The notes: generated from the letters alone by a model not told the origin. A DNA stretch of 64,000 nt from Vibrio sp. BS-M-Sm-2 (GCF_041504345.1 NZ_CP167895.1:434001-498000); one strand, 5' to 3'; shown: positions 1 to 8,564, counted from the first letter of the stretch. Translations and numbers: made by a program.

Positions 1-354
1 ATGTCTGAGACCGAATTCCGACACGGAAAAAAACGTTTTTATGACACCATTAAATTCCCACGAGGGTTCGCTAAGTCGGGTGATTTTACTCTTTCAGAAG
101 AGGAAATCCTAACCTTGTTTGGTGACACTATGCTTGCACTTGAAACTGGTGAACTAGCACCAATCAATGCAGAAGAAAAACACTTCATTAAAGTGTTATC
201 TCACCCTCATAAGGCAAAGTCCAAGTTAGAGCGTGTTTGGTTGAAGTACATTCAACTGGCTCGTGGACGCCGTCGCTTTCATACCCTAAACGGCTGCAAA
301 CGCGGTGAAGTGCCTAGGGAAGAATACGAAAGTGAGTTAGTGTTAGAAGATTAG
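1..354 (+). CDS. maoP: MaoP (DUF413/YifE family) macrodomain Ori organization protein
   Basis: This small basic protein of 117 residues matches the DUF413/YifE family. Family hallmarks visible are the FPRGFAKSGDFT block near residue 19, the VWLKY segment near residue 79 and the RFHTLNGCK block near residue 92. E. coli MaoP works with the maoS DNA site to organise the Ori macrodomain; I infer the same DNA-organising role, but maoS is not identified here. The ATG is the first base of the window, so its ribosome binding site and any upstream start cannot be checked. The gene ends in a strong intrinsic terminator, so it is probably transcribed alone or as the last gene of a unit. Confidence 0.85.
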   Translation: MSETEFRHGKKRFYDTIKFPRGFAKSGDFTLSEEEILTLFGDTMLALETGELAPINAEEKHFIKVLSHPHKAKSKLERVWLKYIQLARGRRRFHTLNGCKRGEVPREEYESELVLED

Positions 355-361
355 TAAAACC

Positions 362-397
362 GCTCAAAGTGATTCCTCATCACTTTGGGCTTTTTTT
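362..397 (+). terminator. Intrinsic terminator of maoP
   Basis: An 11-bp stem (362-372 with 380-390, one T-G wobble) with a 7-nt loop is followed by seven T at 391-397. It lies eight bases past the maoP stop codon. Confidence 0.85.
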
Positions 398-919
398 GCC
401 TTCGAACACACATCTTCATTGTAATTGATAAGTTTAGCCAAACTGTCCATTTTTACCAATATTTATATATAATTCATAGTGATAGCGTGAATAAAACACG
501 GCTCTTTCTCAATATCCTAGGGATTCATCCCAATGATATTCATCGTTCTTTATCCCGCTCCCGTCTTTTATCACGATAGCACCTCATTGCCATCATTATT
601 TTCTAGCCTCAACTATACTTTCAAAGCTTGTTAATACGCCGAAGTATATCAAAACCTCAATACCTATTAATACGTAGAAACACCGTCCCTTTCAGGCGCT
701 GAATTAGATCAATATTGCTCTATATGACAAACGTATTAATCTTGTTTAACGTAACTAAATATCCATACAATAATTGTGCAATTTTGATAGTTCCAGTCAC
801 ACATATGACGAAAAAAGCAAAAACTTGACCTAAAACAATAGCGGAACTCGACAACTTATTTTATAATGCGAATTAATGTTTCAGAACACTATAAAATTTT
901 ATTTCTAGGGGCAAAATCA
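398..919 (+). promoter_or_regulatory. AT-rich nagB upstream region
   Basis: This stretch of about 520 bases has no convincing gene. An open frame at 385-579 has no ribosome binding site and no recognisable protein. A TATAAT hexamer at 862-867 is the best -10 candidate for nagB. The nearest TTGAC-like hexamer (825-830) is too far away to be its -35, so an activator- or NagC-controlled promoter is possible. The nagB ribosome binding site AGGGG lies at 907-911. Confidence 0.45.
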
Positions 920-1720
920 ATGAGACTTATTCCATTAAGCAACAAAGCAAAAGTAGGTAAATGGGCTGCTCGTCATATCGCAGATTCTATTAACAAATTC
1001 GCGCCAACTGCTGAGCGTCCATTTGTACTAGGTCTTCCTACTGGTAGCACACCTCTAACTACTTACGCTGAGCTAATTGAACTTTACAAAGCTGGCGAAG
1101 TTAGCTTCAAGCACGTTGTAACATTCAACATGGATGAGTACGTTGGTATCGACCCTAACCACCCAGAGTCTTACCGCACTTTCATGCACGAGAACTTCTT
1201 CAACCACGTTGATATCCAAGCAGAAAACATCAACCTGCTAGACGGTCAAGCTGAAGACATCGATGCGCACTGTGCAGCATACGAAGAGAAAATCCGTTCA
1301 TACGGCAAAATCAACCTGTTCATGGGCGGCGTAGGCATCGACGGTCACATCGCATTCAACGAACCTGGTTCTTCTCTATCTTCACGCACTCGTATCAAAA
1401 CGTTAACTGAAGACACTCGTATCGCGAACTCTCGTTTCTTCGATGGCGACATCAACCAAGTTCCTAAATACGCACTAACTATCGGTGTTGCTACTCTTCT
1501 AGATTCAGAAGAAGTAATGATCCTTTCTCTAGGTCACAACAAAGCTCAAGCGCTTCAAATGGCTATCGAAGGCTCTGTAAACCACATGTGGACTGTTACA
1601 GCTCTACAGATGCACCGTAAAGCGATCATCGTTGCTGATGAGCCAGCTCAACAAGAGCTAAAAGTTAAGACTCTACGTTACTTCCAAGAGCTAGAAGCTG
1701 AGAACATCCAAGACCTATAA
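920..1720 (+). CDS. nagB: Glucosamine-6-phosphate deaminase NagB
   Basis: This enzyme converts glucosamine-6-phosphate to fructose-6-phosphate and ammonia, the last step of N-acetylglucosamine (chitin) catabolism, in the cytoplasm. The product is 266 residues, the usual length of hexameric NagB. The active-site set is present: Asp72 in FNMDEY and Asp141, His143 and Glu148 in GIDGHIAFNEPG. The frame is open from 866, but ATG 920 is chosen because it gives the canonical MRLIPL N-terminus and has AGGGG eight bases upstream. No nagA or nagC lies beside it. A very long hairpin follows the stop. Codon use is typical of a highly expressed gene. Confidence 0.96.
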   Translation: MRLIPLSNKAKVGKWAARHIADSINKFAPTAERPFVLGLPTGSTPLTTYAELIELYKAGEVSFKHVVTFNMDEYVGIDPNHPESYRTFMHENFFNHVDIQAENINLLDGQAEDIDAHCAAYEEKIRSYGKINLFMGGVGIDGHIAFNEPGSSLSSRTRIKTLTEDTRIANSRFFDGDINQVPKYALTIGVATLLDSEEVMILSLGHNKAQALQMAIEGSVNHMWTVTALQMHRKAIIVADEPAQQELKVKTLRYFQELEAENIQDL

Positions 1721-1739
1721 TCTCAGGTTTTGTTGGAAC

Positions 1740-1814
1740 AAAAAGCCACATTATGAACTGACCCCCAATAATTGGTGTCCAACTATTGGGGGTCAGTTCA
1801 TAATGTGGCTTTTT
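1740..1814 (+). terminator. 36-bp near-perfect hairpin after nagB (terminator or IS-end-like palindrome)
   Basis: Bases 1740-1775 pair with 1779-1814 with a single A-C mismatch (1771/1783) and a 3-nt loop. The stem ends in A-rich and T-rich flanks, so it would act as a terminator in both directions, for nagB and for mtlR transcripts arriving from the right. The stem is far longer than a normal terminator. Its core, TGAACTGACCCCCAAT followed by a TTGG step, resembles terminal inverted repeats of IS3/IS150-group elements placed head to head. That resemblance is from memory and untested. Confidence 0.75.
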
Positions 1815-2066
1815 TTGTACCTGAAATTCGCGGTCAAGGTACAAAACTACCCAGCGATTAAAACAAAAGGTGCAGATAGTAATCGACATAAGAATCGTCA
1901 ATTCGTGTCATGCTTAGCTCGAAAGAAATAGTAAAGCTGGAGTGAATACAAAAAAGCGATTTCTCAAGCTAGAGAAACCGCCATCAATTTAAGTTTGGAA
2001 TGAAACAAACGAGCAAATGCAAGATATGTATGTGAAGGCTCGACACAGTGAACGAAGAATAGAAAG
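1815..2066. other. Intergenic stretch with possible degraded coding remnants
   Basis: About 250 bases between the hairpin and mtlR. No intact gene is present. Short protein-like stretches occur in different plus-strand frames, interrupted by stops: one around 1850-1930 ends in LARKK before two stops, and one at about 1993-2070 reads like a charged C-terminus ending RHSERRIES. This could be a decayed gene or chance. Confidence 0.3.
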
Positions 2067-2657
2067 CTAAGAACTCAGCGCGTTATCTCGGCACAAGGTA
2101 GTGATAATGTCAGTGATAGCTAAAACGATCGTCGACTTCACTTTTTGATTATGTCGCCCCAAAAACATTTCAAGCATTGGACCAGACATGGTCTCCACCA
2201 TCTCCGCATCATATTCAATTGGCATAATACGCTGAATCGCGTGTACCTTATTAAGCTCAAATATAATGTCGACTTCTGTGAAACTGGTGTCGTCACCCTG
2301 TATTTTCGCCCACTCTTTCAAGGTAACGAAAACCTCTAAATCGTCATAAAGCTCTTTACTGATGACACCAAGCCCTAATAGTAGCTTAGCGCGAATCATA
2401 ATCTCGCCTAACGGGCCACCGCTGTTAAGAAGAGGTTCTACAACAAACTTAATTGCAGTATCGTCTTTCTTGAAGATATTCTTTAATACGGCATCTACCG
2501 TGTCATCCAATGCATCGTAAGCAGCCATTAGGCAGGCGCCAGCACTCTCAGCTTCTGATAGGGCTTCAAGTAATTCAGTTTCATGGCTAGTTTGTATTGG
2601 CATAACGGCTCGGCAATAAGAAAGTGCCACCGGGGTGGCACTTTGATGATTTATCAT
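2067..2657 (-). CDS. mtlR: Mannitol operon repressor MtlR
   Basis: A helical protein of the MtlR/MltR family, which represses the mannitol PTS operon in enteric bacteria and vibrios. Family blocks seen are the KNIFKKDDTAIKFVVEPLL segment (about residues 59-77), the GGPLGEIMIRAKLLLGLGVI segment and a C-terminal KSTIVLAITDII helix. The 196-residue reading overlaps the mtlD stop in an ATGA (2657-2654), which suggests translational coupling. An internal ATG at 2603 (MPIQTSHE) would give 178 residues, close to the length of known Vibrio MtlR, so the start is uncertain. It is the last gene of mtlA-mtlD-mtlR. There is no classical DNA-binding motif, as is usual for this family. Confidence 0.88.
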   Translation of the reverse strand: MINHQSATPVALSYCRAVMPIQTSHETELLEALSEAESAGACLMAAYDALDDTVDAVLKNIFKKDDTAIKFVVEPLLNSGGPLGEIMIRAKLLLGLGVISKELYDDLEVFVTLKEWAKIQGDDTSFTEVDIIFELNKVHAIQRIMPIEYDAEMVETMSGPMLEMFLGRHNQKVKSTIVLAITDIITTLCRDNALSS

Positions 2658-3802
2658 TTCAATGCTAGATAAGCTTGTTCCGCTAGTTTAACAACTTCTG
2701 AGTCGATATTCAGCTCAGAATAATGCGCTAATGTCTCAGCAAAACCTTTTTCTGCGAACATTGCCTGAAGTTCAACCGCTTGAGGGTCATCTTCATTCTT
2801 ATAGTGGAACGCAGCTGCGATCGCTTTTACAAGGTGCGCATTAGGAAGACCGTATTCTAGCGTACCGTTCAATGGCTTGACTAGACGATCTTGTGGGCTC
2901 AGCTTACGAATAGGCTGACGGCCAACACGGTCAACTTCATCACGTAGGAACGGGTTAGCAAAACGACCAAGAATTTTCTGGATGTATGCCGCGTGCGCTT
3001 CAGGATCAAAGCCGTAACGCTTAATCAGAACAGCACCGCTTTCTTCCATCGTTGCTGTTACTTCAGCGCGGATTTTGTCATCTTCGATAGCATCTTTGAT
3101 TGTCTCGTGACCCGCAAGCACACCAAGGTATGCCGTTACCAAGTGACCTGTGTTCAGCGTGAACAGTTTACGCTCAACGAACGCCATTAGGTTATCAGTG
3201 CATTCCATACCAGGGATGTTTGGAATATCACCTTTGAATTGTGTTTGGTCTACGATCCACTCGCTGAACGTTTCAACCGTTACTGCAAGAGGGTCTGTTT
3301 CGCCCGCTTCTGCAGGTGGAACAATGCGGTCAACCGCAGAATCAACAAAGCCAATGTGCTCTTCAGTGAACGCTTTCATTTCATCAGAAAGGTGCTCTAG
3401 AACCGCTGCTTTTAGTTGGCTAGTACCGCGAACCATGTTCTCTGCCGCGATGATGTTCATTGGCGCCGTGTTGTTTGCTGCTGCACGCTTTTCGATACCT
3501 TGAGCAATAGACTTAGAAATGATTTTAAGAACCGTTGGGCCAACTGCTGTCGTCACAATGTCAGACTCAGCAATGCAATCTACCACAGCGCTTGTTGCTG
3601 AGTTTACTGCTGTCACGTTTTTAACAGTTTCAACAACGCACTCTTCACCAACAATCTTCACTGGGTATTCTTGGCGTTCAATTAACGCGTTAACAACCGT
3701 TTCATTTACGTCAGCAAAAGTAACCTTCATACCAGCGTCAGAAAGAAGTTTACCAATGAAACCACGACCGATATTACCTGCACCAAAATGTAACGCTTTC
3801 AT
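2654..3802 (-). CDS. mtlD: Mannitol-1-phosphate 5-dehydrogenase MtlD
   Basis: This enzyme oxidises mannitol-1-phosphate, delivered by the MtlA phosphotransferase, to fructose-6-phosphate with NAD+. It has 382 residues, the normal size. The N-terminus MKALHFGAGNIGRGF is the characteristic nucleotide-binding start of the polyol-specific long-chain dehydrogenases. The conserved K-x5-N-x2-H signature appears as KLFTLNTGH near residue 212. It follows mtlA by 183 bases on the same strand and overlaps mtlR, so it is the middle gene of the mannitol operon. No frameshift or unusual feature is seen. Confidence 0.96.
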   Translation of the reverse strand: MKALHFGAGNIGRGFIGKLLSDAGMKVTFADVNETVVNALIERQEYPVKIVGEECVVETVKNVTAVNSATSAVVDCIAESDIVTTAVGPTVLKIISKSIAQGIEKRAAANNTAPMNIIAAENMVRGTSQLKAAVLEHLSDEMKAFTEEHIGFVDSAVDRIVPPAEAGETDPLAVTVETFSEWIVDQTQFKGDIPNIPGMECTDNLMAFVERKLFTLNTGHLVTAYLGVLAGHETIKDAIEDDKIRAEVTATMEESGAVLIKRYGFDPEAHAAYIQKILGRFANPFLRDEVDRVGRQPIRKLSPQDRLVKPLNGTLEYGLPNAHLVKAIAAAFHYKNEDDPQAVELQAMFAEKGFAETLAHYSELNIDSEVVKLAEQAYLALK

Positions 3803-3931
3803 AATTTTGACCTTATAAATATTTGAATCTAGATAGCTAACTGCTCAACAACATGCCTGATGATTAACTAGAGACATTAAGCAGTAAGCTATTCAGACTG
3901 AATCTTGTTAAGACAGATTTAGACCGAAAAT

Positions 3932-3957
3932 GAGGCCAGTAGGGGGATACCGGCCTC
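3932..3957 (-). other. GC-rich hairpin between mtlA and mtlD
   Basis: GAGGCC (3932-3937) pairs with GGCCTC (3952-3957) around a G-rich loop, in an otherwise AT-rich gap between mtlA and mtlD. There is no T-run on the minus strand, so it looks like an mRNA stabiliser or partial attenuator rather than a full terminator. Confidence 0.4.
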
Positions 3958-3985
3958 CTTCACTTAGGAGCTTGACTAGAGCTTT

Positions 3986-5878
3986 TTAGTTTCCGTTGAG
4001 AATACGTAGAACATCAGCAGGGTTTGTTGTGTTCTGTAGGCATTCCACAGCGTCTTCATCATCAAGTGAATTGGTAATAGCCATCAGCACCATGTTGTGC
4101 TCATCGCCTTGTGCGGCAATACCGATAACCATCTTCGCGATATCGTCTTCATCTTCGCCCCACTGAATACCTTCAGGGTACTGACAGAATACGATGCCGG
4201 TTTTTTGTACGTACTGTTTTGCTTCGATTGTGCCGTGTGGTACTGCGATAGACTCACCTAGATAGGTAGACACAAGCTCTTCACGAGCAAACATGCCGTC
4301 TACGTATTCTGGAGATACGTTGCCCAGTTTGACCAGTTGCTCACCAGCGAACTTGATTGCGTCTTCTTTTTGAGTCGCTTTAAGGCCAAGGAAGATGCTG
4401 TCATTAGTCAGTGCAAGCTTGTTGCCTTCTTGTGCTGGAGCCGCTGCAGGAGCCGGAGCTTCTACTTTTGCTTCACCACTTTGAGCGTCGGTAAGCTCTG
4501 TAACTAGCTGGTCGTATACACCGCCGTCTAGGAAGTTGCTTAGAGACATGTGCATTGCACCTGGTACGGTGTTACGAGCACGGTCTGTTAAGTCTTTATG
4601 CGTGATAACAATTTGCGAATCAGCTGGTAGGTTGTTGATTGCGTAGTTGGTTACCGTGATATTTAGGCCCGCTGCATCTACTTTCTTACGCAGTAGACCA
4701 GCACCCATTGCACTTGAACCCATACCCGCATCACACGCTACGTATACTGCTTTCACGTCAGCTAGGTTGATGTCTGCACCCGTTGCTGCACCTTTAGAAG
4801 ACGCTTTCATGTCTTTCATTTGCGCTGATGCTTTCTCTAGTGAATCTTCCTCATCATCTTGCGCTGATGTTTTAAGAAGGATTGACGCTACAACAAACGA
4901 TACTGCCGTTGCTGCGATAACCGATAGAATCACGCCGATGTAAGAGCCTTTTGGTGTCATCAACAGAATCGCGAAGATAGAACCAGGAGACGCTGGAGAG
5001 ATTAGGCCAGAGCTGAACATTACGTTAGTGAATACACCAGCCATACCACCTGCGATTACCGCTAGGATTAGACGTGGGTTCATTAGAACGTATGGGAAGT
5101 AAATTTCGTGGATACCACCTAGGAAGTGGATGATAGATGCACCCGCAGCAGATTGCTTCGCACTGCCTTTACCAAATACCATGTAAGCAAGTAGTAGACC
5201 TAGACCAGGACCTGGGTTCGCTTCAATTAGGAAGAAGATAGAACGACCGATTTCTTCAGACTGCTGAATACCTAGTGGAGAGAAAATACCATGGTTGATT
5301 GCATTGTTTAGGAATAGGATTTTCGCCGGTTCTACAAAGATAGAAGCAAGAGGTAGTGCACCCGCTTCAACCATCACGTTAACGCCAGCTGCTAAACCAG
5401 AAGACAGAACTTTCACAGCAGGACCAATCACGATGAACGCGATAATCGCGCAGATCATACCGATGATACCAGCAGAGAAGTTGTTCACTAGCATTTCGAA
5501 ACCACTCTTCACTTTACCGTGAACAGCTTCATCGAATTTCTTGATTGCGATACCACCTAGTGGACCTACAATCATTGCACCCATGAACATCGGGATGTCA
5601 GTACCAACGATAACACCCATTGTTGTGATGGCACCCACTACCGCACCGCGGTCACCACCAACCATTTTACCACCGGTGTAACCAATCAATAGTGGCAGCA
5701 AGTAAGTAATCATAGGGCCAACCATTGATGCTAACGTTTCGTTAGGCCACCAACCTGTTGGGATGAATAGTGCTGTAATGAAACCCCACGCAATGAATGC
5801 GCCGATGTTTGGCATTACCATATTGGATAAGAAACGACCAAAATTTTGAACCTTGATCTTCGCTTCTGGTGATAACAT
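3986..5878 (-). CDS. mtlA: PTS mannitol transporter subunit IICBA (MtlA)
   Basis: Membrane permease that imports and phosphorylates mannitol in one step. With the start at 5878 it has 630 residues. The membrane IIC domain spans about 1-340, with the GGIHEIY sugar-binding motif (Glu258). The IIB domain lies near 375-460 with phospho-Cys382 in ACDAGMGSS. An Ala/Pro-rich linker (about 473-483) leads to the IIA domain with phospho-His548 in AVPHGT. ATG 5878 is preferred over an open extension to 6013 because MLSPEAKIKVQNFGRF is the usual N-terminus and GGGGT lies about ten bases upstream. It is the first gene of mtlADR. Three CRP-like sites lie upstream. Confidence 0.96.
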   Translation of the reverse strand: MLSPEAKIKVQNFGRFLSNMVMPNIGAFIAWGFITALFIPTGWWPNETLASMVGPMITYLLPLLIGYTGGKMVGGDRGAVVGAITTMGVIVGTDIPMFMGAMIVGPLGGIAIKKFDEAVHGKVKSGFEMLVNNFSAGIIGMICAIIAFIVIGPAVKVLSSGLAAGVNVMVEAGALPLASIFVEPAKILFLNNAINHGIFSPLGIQQSEEIGRSIFFLIEANPGPGLGLLLAYMVFGKGSAKQSAAGASIIHFLGGIHEIYFPYVLMNPRLILAVIAGGMAGVFTNVMFSSGLISPASPGSIFAILLMTPKGSYIGVILSVIAATAVSFVVASILLKTSAQDDEEDSLEKASAQMKDMKASSKGAATGADINLADVKAVYVACDAGMGSSAMGAGLLRKKVDAAGLNITVTNYAINNLPADSQIVITHKDLTDRARNTVPGAMHMSLSNFLDGGVYDQLVTELTDAQSGEAKVEAPAPAAAPAQEGNKLALTNDSIFLGLKATQKEDAIKFAGEQLVKLGNVSPEYVDGMFAREELVSTYLGESIAVPHGTIEAKQYVQKTGIVFCQYPEGIQWGEDEDDIAKMVIGIAAQGDEHNMVLMAITNSLDDEDAVECLQNTTNPADVLRILNGN

Positions 5879-6028
5879 AGGTAGAACCCCGTAGTGTATT
5901 GGTTGGTCAAATGACCGAAAATGTGTGCTCAAAAGTTGATTGAAATGTATCACAACATTTCCAAAATGCACCTCAAGCCAATTTTCGTGATAGCAATCAC
6001 ACACAAAAAACACTTAGGGGTTACTGGG

Positions 6029-6161
6029 AACGATTTAGATCACAAAAACGCCATGAATTAAAATTACAAAGCAAAATTAACGATAATAAATCTCATTTAC
6101 ACAAGATCCAGATCACACTTATGAATTCAACCATCAAAAATAATTAGTGATACGGATCACA
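6029..6161 (-). promoter_or_regulatory. Three CRP-like sites in the mtlA control region
   Basis: Read on the minus strand, three copies of a TGTGATC-type site appear: TGTGATCCGTATCACT (6161-6146, nearly palindromic), TGTGATCTGGATCTTG (6117-6102) and TGTGATCTAAATCGTT (6044-6029). The consensus is TGTGA-N6-TCACA. CRP activation of mtlA is established in Vibrio and E. coli. The remaining bases between mtlA and the next gene (5879-6453) are AT-rich. In V. cholerae the mtlA 5' UTR is covered by the antisense RNA MtlS; the equivalent plus-strand position here is about 5880-6010, but I cannot define its promoter or terminator. Confidence 0.65.
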
Positions 6162-6453
6162 CTTAATAAAAGGCACACCTTAAAAACTATAAATCATGTA
6201 TGAAAGAACGCCATTCCAAGTGTGTTTTCTATGCACCCAGATGAATTTATCTTGTTATTTTGTAATTTAATTACAAAAACAGATTAATGCCTGTTTTTCA
6301 AAATTCTGATTTTCCTAGCGCCCAAACTTCAAAAGACATGAACAATGAAGGAGCGAAATTGCGTAAAATAGATGTGTTATTCTAGTAATCAGTTCCTTTG
6401 TAATTCCTATCCCAACGTTATCCAGTAGCCCAATAACGACTTAAGAGAAGACT

Positions 6454-7320
6454 ATGTCAGACAAGATCTCCACATCGGCTCTCGCTAAACAGAGAGATAT
6501 AGACGCTAAAACTCTATTCAGTGACCTAAAAACAGCCGGCTATATCGTACGTTCAGAAGACCGCTGGGTGCTGACCGAACGAGGGGAAAGCTTTGGTGGG
6601 GAATATGTCAAACACAAAAAGTTTGGTGTGTTCATTGTATGGCCAGAGAAACTGCTCATCGACTTGGACACCTTCTCAGGGCAAACACTAACCGCAACTC
6701 AGCTCGGCAATGCCTTTCAACTCAGCGCAAAGAAAATCAACTTACTGCTCAATGAGCTTGGTTGGATCACAAGAGAAGAAGACGGTTGGCACGTTACCTC
6801 GACAGGTTTAAAGGCCGGTGGTGAACAGAGAGAAGATAAAGCCACACAAAACTTATTCGTGGTGTGGCACGATTCATTGGTTCGCAATAAACGTTTGAAG
6901 CAGTCTGTTGTTGAATTCCTAGGGCATGATGCTGAAAGCCACTCGACCGATGTGTCATTCTCCAGTTTTCGTCAGAAATTCGAGGCGAAGCACCGAAGCT
7001 TAGATGGGCATTATGTTAGATCAAAGGGAGAGCTGATCATCGATAACTGGCTTTATATGGCAGGAGTGGTTCATGCGTACGAGCGCCCGCTTCCGATATC
7101 AAAAGAAGTGATCAGCGATTTTTATCTACCAAGTGGCAAAGTGTACATCCAGTTTTGGGGAACCGATTCCGCGCCAATCGCCGAAGATAAACGTAAAACT
7201 ACGAGAAAAATCTATGAAGAGCATGGTTTTGGCTTAATCGAAATCACGCCAGAAGATACCCCAAATCTAGACAGCGTACTTCCACCATTATTGCGTCAAT
7301 ATGGCATCAAGGCGTACTAA
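6454..7320 (+). CDS. Winged-helix-like protein with C-terminal PD-(D/E)XK-like domain
   Basis: This 288-residue protein is conserved beside Vibrio mtl loci by my recollection, and some databases have mislabelled it glycerol kinase. The N-terminal half (about 1-130) looks like two helical DNA-binding repeats: each has an alternating helix pattern ending in a W-x-LTERG or W-x-VTSTGLKAGG turn. The C-terminal part (about 160-288) has the layout of a restriction-endonuclease fold: SKGE near residue 190, SDFYLP near 221, the beta-strand VYIQFWG, then a K-rich helix and a closing GFGLIEITPED strand. The catalytic E-x-K position reads Gln in IQFWG, so nuclease activity may be lost. It is divergent from mtlA. 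The fold call is inference from the motif pattern. Confidence 0.55.
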   Translation: MSDKISTSALAKQRDIDAKTLFSDLKTAGYIVRSEDRWVLTERGESFGGEYVKHKKFGVFIVWPEKLLIDLDTFSGQTLTATQLGNAFQLSAKKINLLLNELGWITREEDGWHVTSTGLKAGGEQREDKATQNLFVVWHDSLVRNKRLKQSVVEFLGHDAESHSTDVSFSSFRQKFEAKHRSLDGHYVRSKGELIIDNWLYMAGVVHAYERPLPISKEVISDFYLPSGKVYIQFWGTDSAPIAEDKRKTTRKIYEEHGFGLIEITPEDTPNLDSVLPPLLRQYGIKAY

Positions 7321-7643
7321 ACGACTGAATCTAGACAATTCAAACCTATTAAGATCACACTTATCGAATCATTATGGACATTATTAACCATAGTGATTTG
7401 ATATGTTCGCTATTTTTCCCGAGTAACTCTTCTATTATCTTACACCCATCGACTTGAGCTACCGCAGATACTCGATTTCTTGGGGCATGTTCGATAGCCA
7501 TTTAAGCGTTCAGCCTTTTAGAGGCTGACTGTTCTAGAAACGACTTCTATAGAGATCTAGCCTAAATGCGTTATCCGTTTATTGTTGACGTTACCGAACA
7601 TAAAACCCTACAACATTTATATTGATAGATATTAGGATTCAAC
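7321..7643 (+). promoter_or_regulatory. Intergenic region with probable nitroreductase promoter
   Basis: No gene is seen in these 323 bases. TTGACG (7585-7590) and TACAAC (7609-7614), 18 bases apart, form a plausible sigma-70 promoter about 30 bases before the nitroreductase start. A small CAGCC/GGCTG hairpin lies near 7511-7530. Confidence 0.4.
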
Positions 7644-8300
7644 ATGACTCATCCAATCATTTCAGATCTAAACACTCGCTACACAGCTAAAAAATACGAT
7701 GCAGAAAAGCGCATCTCTGCGGAAGACATGGAAGTAATCAAAGAAGCACTTCGTTTGTCAGCTTCTTCTATCAACTCTCAGCCTTGGAAATTCATCATCA
7801 TTGAGAGCGACGAAGCAAAACAACGTTTCCACAACACTTTCGAGAACATGTTCCAGTTTAACCAACCACATGCGAAAGAAGCGTCACACACAATCCTGTT
7901 CGCTCACGATCCTAAGTACACTAAAGAGAAATTCGCGAAACGCGCAGATACGGAAGTAAGCTCTGGTCACCTACCTGCTGAAATGTATGAACAGTTTTTA
8001 GGTGCTTACGCATTCGCAGAAATGAACACTGACGAAACAGGTTTCAACGGTAACTGGACTAAATCTCAAGTGTACATTGCACTGGGTAACACACTGCACA
8101 CACTTGCTCGCCTTGGTATCGCTTCAACTCCAATGGAAGGTGTAGACGCGGCTATGATCAGCGAAGAGTTTGCTGATGAGCTAGAAGGCCACGTTGTTGA
8201 TGTAGCACTAGCTATCGGTTACCACAAAGACGGCGAAGACTACAACCACGGTAAACCAAAAGCGCGTTTAGCTCTTGATGAAGTCGTAACTACGCTTTAA
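7644..8300 (+). CDS. nfsB: NAD(P)H nitroreductase family flavoprotein (NfsB-like)
   Basis: FMN-dependent oxidoreductase of 218 residues, the usual size of the oxygen-insensitive nitroreductase NfsB/FRase I group, which reduces nitroaromatics and quinones in two-electron steps in the cytoplasm. Characteristic segments are RYTAKKYD near the N-terminus, the FMN-binding block SASSINSQPWKFIII (about residues 41-55) and the C-terminal LGIASTPMEGVDAA block. AGGAT sits eight bases before the ATG. The gene is monocistronic, with its own terminator. It lies directly upstream of norVW, but a terminator and a sigma-54 promoter separate them. The natural substrate is unknown. Confidence 0.88.
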   Translation: MTHPIISDLNTRYTAKKYDAEKRISAEDMEVIKEALRLSASSINSQPWKFIIIESDEAKQRFHNTFENMFQFNQPHAKEASHTILFAHDPKYTKEKFAKRADTEVSSGHLPAEMYEQFLGAYAFAEMNTDETGFNGNWTKSQVYIALGNTLHTLARLGIASTPMEGVDAAMISEEFADELEGHVVDVALAIGYHKDGEDYNHGKPKARLALDEVVTTL

Positions 8301-8331
8301 AAACTAACAAATAAATTGCACTGCTTTATTT

Positions 8332-8357
8332 GGCCAGACTCTTGTCTGGCCTTTTTT
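8332..8357 (+). terminator. Intrinsic terminator of the nitroreductase gene
   Basis: GGCCAGAC (8332-8339) pairs with GTCTGGCC (8344-8351) around a 4-nt loop, followed by six T. Confidence 0.9.
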
Positions 8358-8400
8358 ATGCGCGTCTTTTGGCTATTAATCAGCATTGAAAACCACCCGA

Positions 8401-8456
8401 GTCAAATGGACACTTTAGAATCATATTAATCACAATGCTAAGGATGTCATAAAGAC
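8401..8456 (+). promoter_or_regulatory. Two NorR-like enhancer sites upstream of norV
   Basis: GTCAAATGGAC (8401-8411) and GTCATAAAGAC (8446-8456) each resemble the GTCA-N3-TGAC core of NorR enhancer sites, with one or two mismatches. Their position upstream of a sigma-54 promoter is correct for NorR. No norR gene lies in the window. Confidence 0.6.
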
Positions 8457-8511
8457 ACAAAAACAAGCTCGAGAATTAAACAAACCATTCAAAAACAACA
8501 CCTTAAAAACA

Positions 8512-8527
8512 TGGCACGACTAGTGCA
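8512..8527 (+). promoter_or_regulatory. Sigma-54 promoter of norVW
   Basis: TGGCACGACTAGTGCA matches the -24/-12 consensus, with exactly ten bases between GG and GC. It lies 38 bases before the norV start codon. Confidence 0.88.
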
Positions 8528-8564
8528 ATGATGACCTTAGATATTTCAATAAGGTATTATCATT

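Noticed and set aside
385..579. Open frame of 64 codons after maoP
   Set aside because: It starts inside the terminator T-run, has no ribosome binding site and no protein-like composition.
2145..2339. Plus-strand frame inside mtlR
   Set aside because: Shadow of mtlR with no support of its own.
5879..6013. N-terminal extension of MtlA by 45 residues
   Set aside because: The extension is not PTS-like and has no ribosome binding site; the standard N-terminus starts at 5878.
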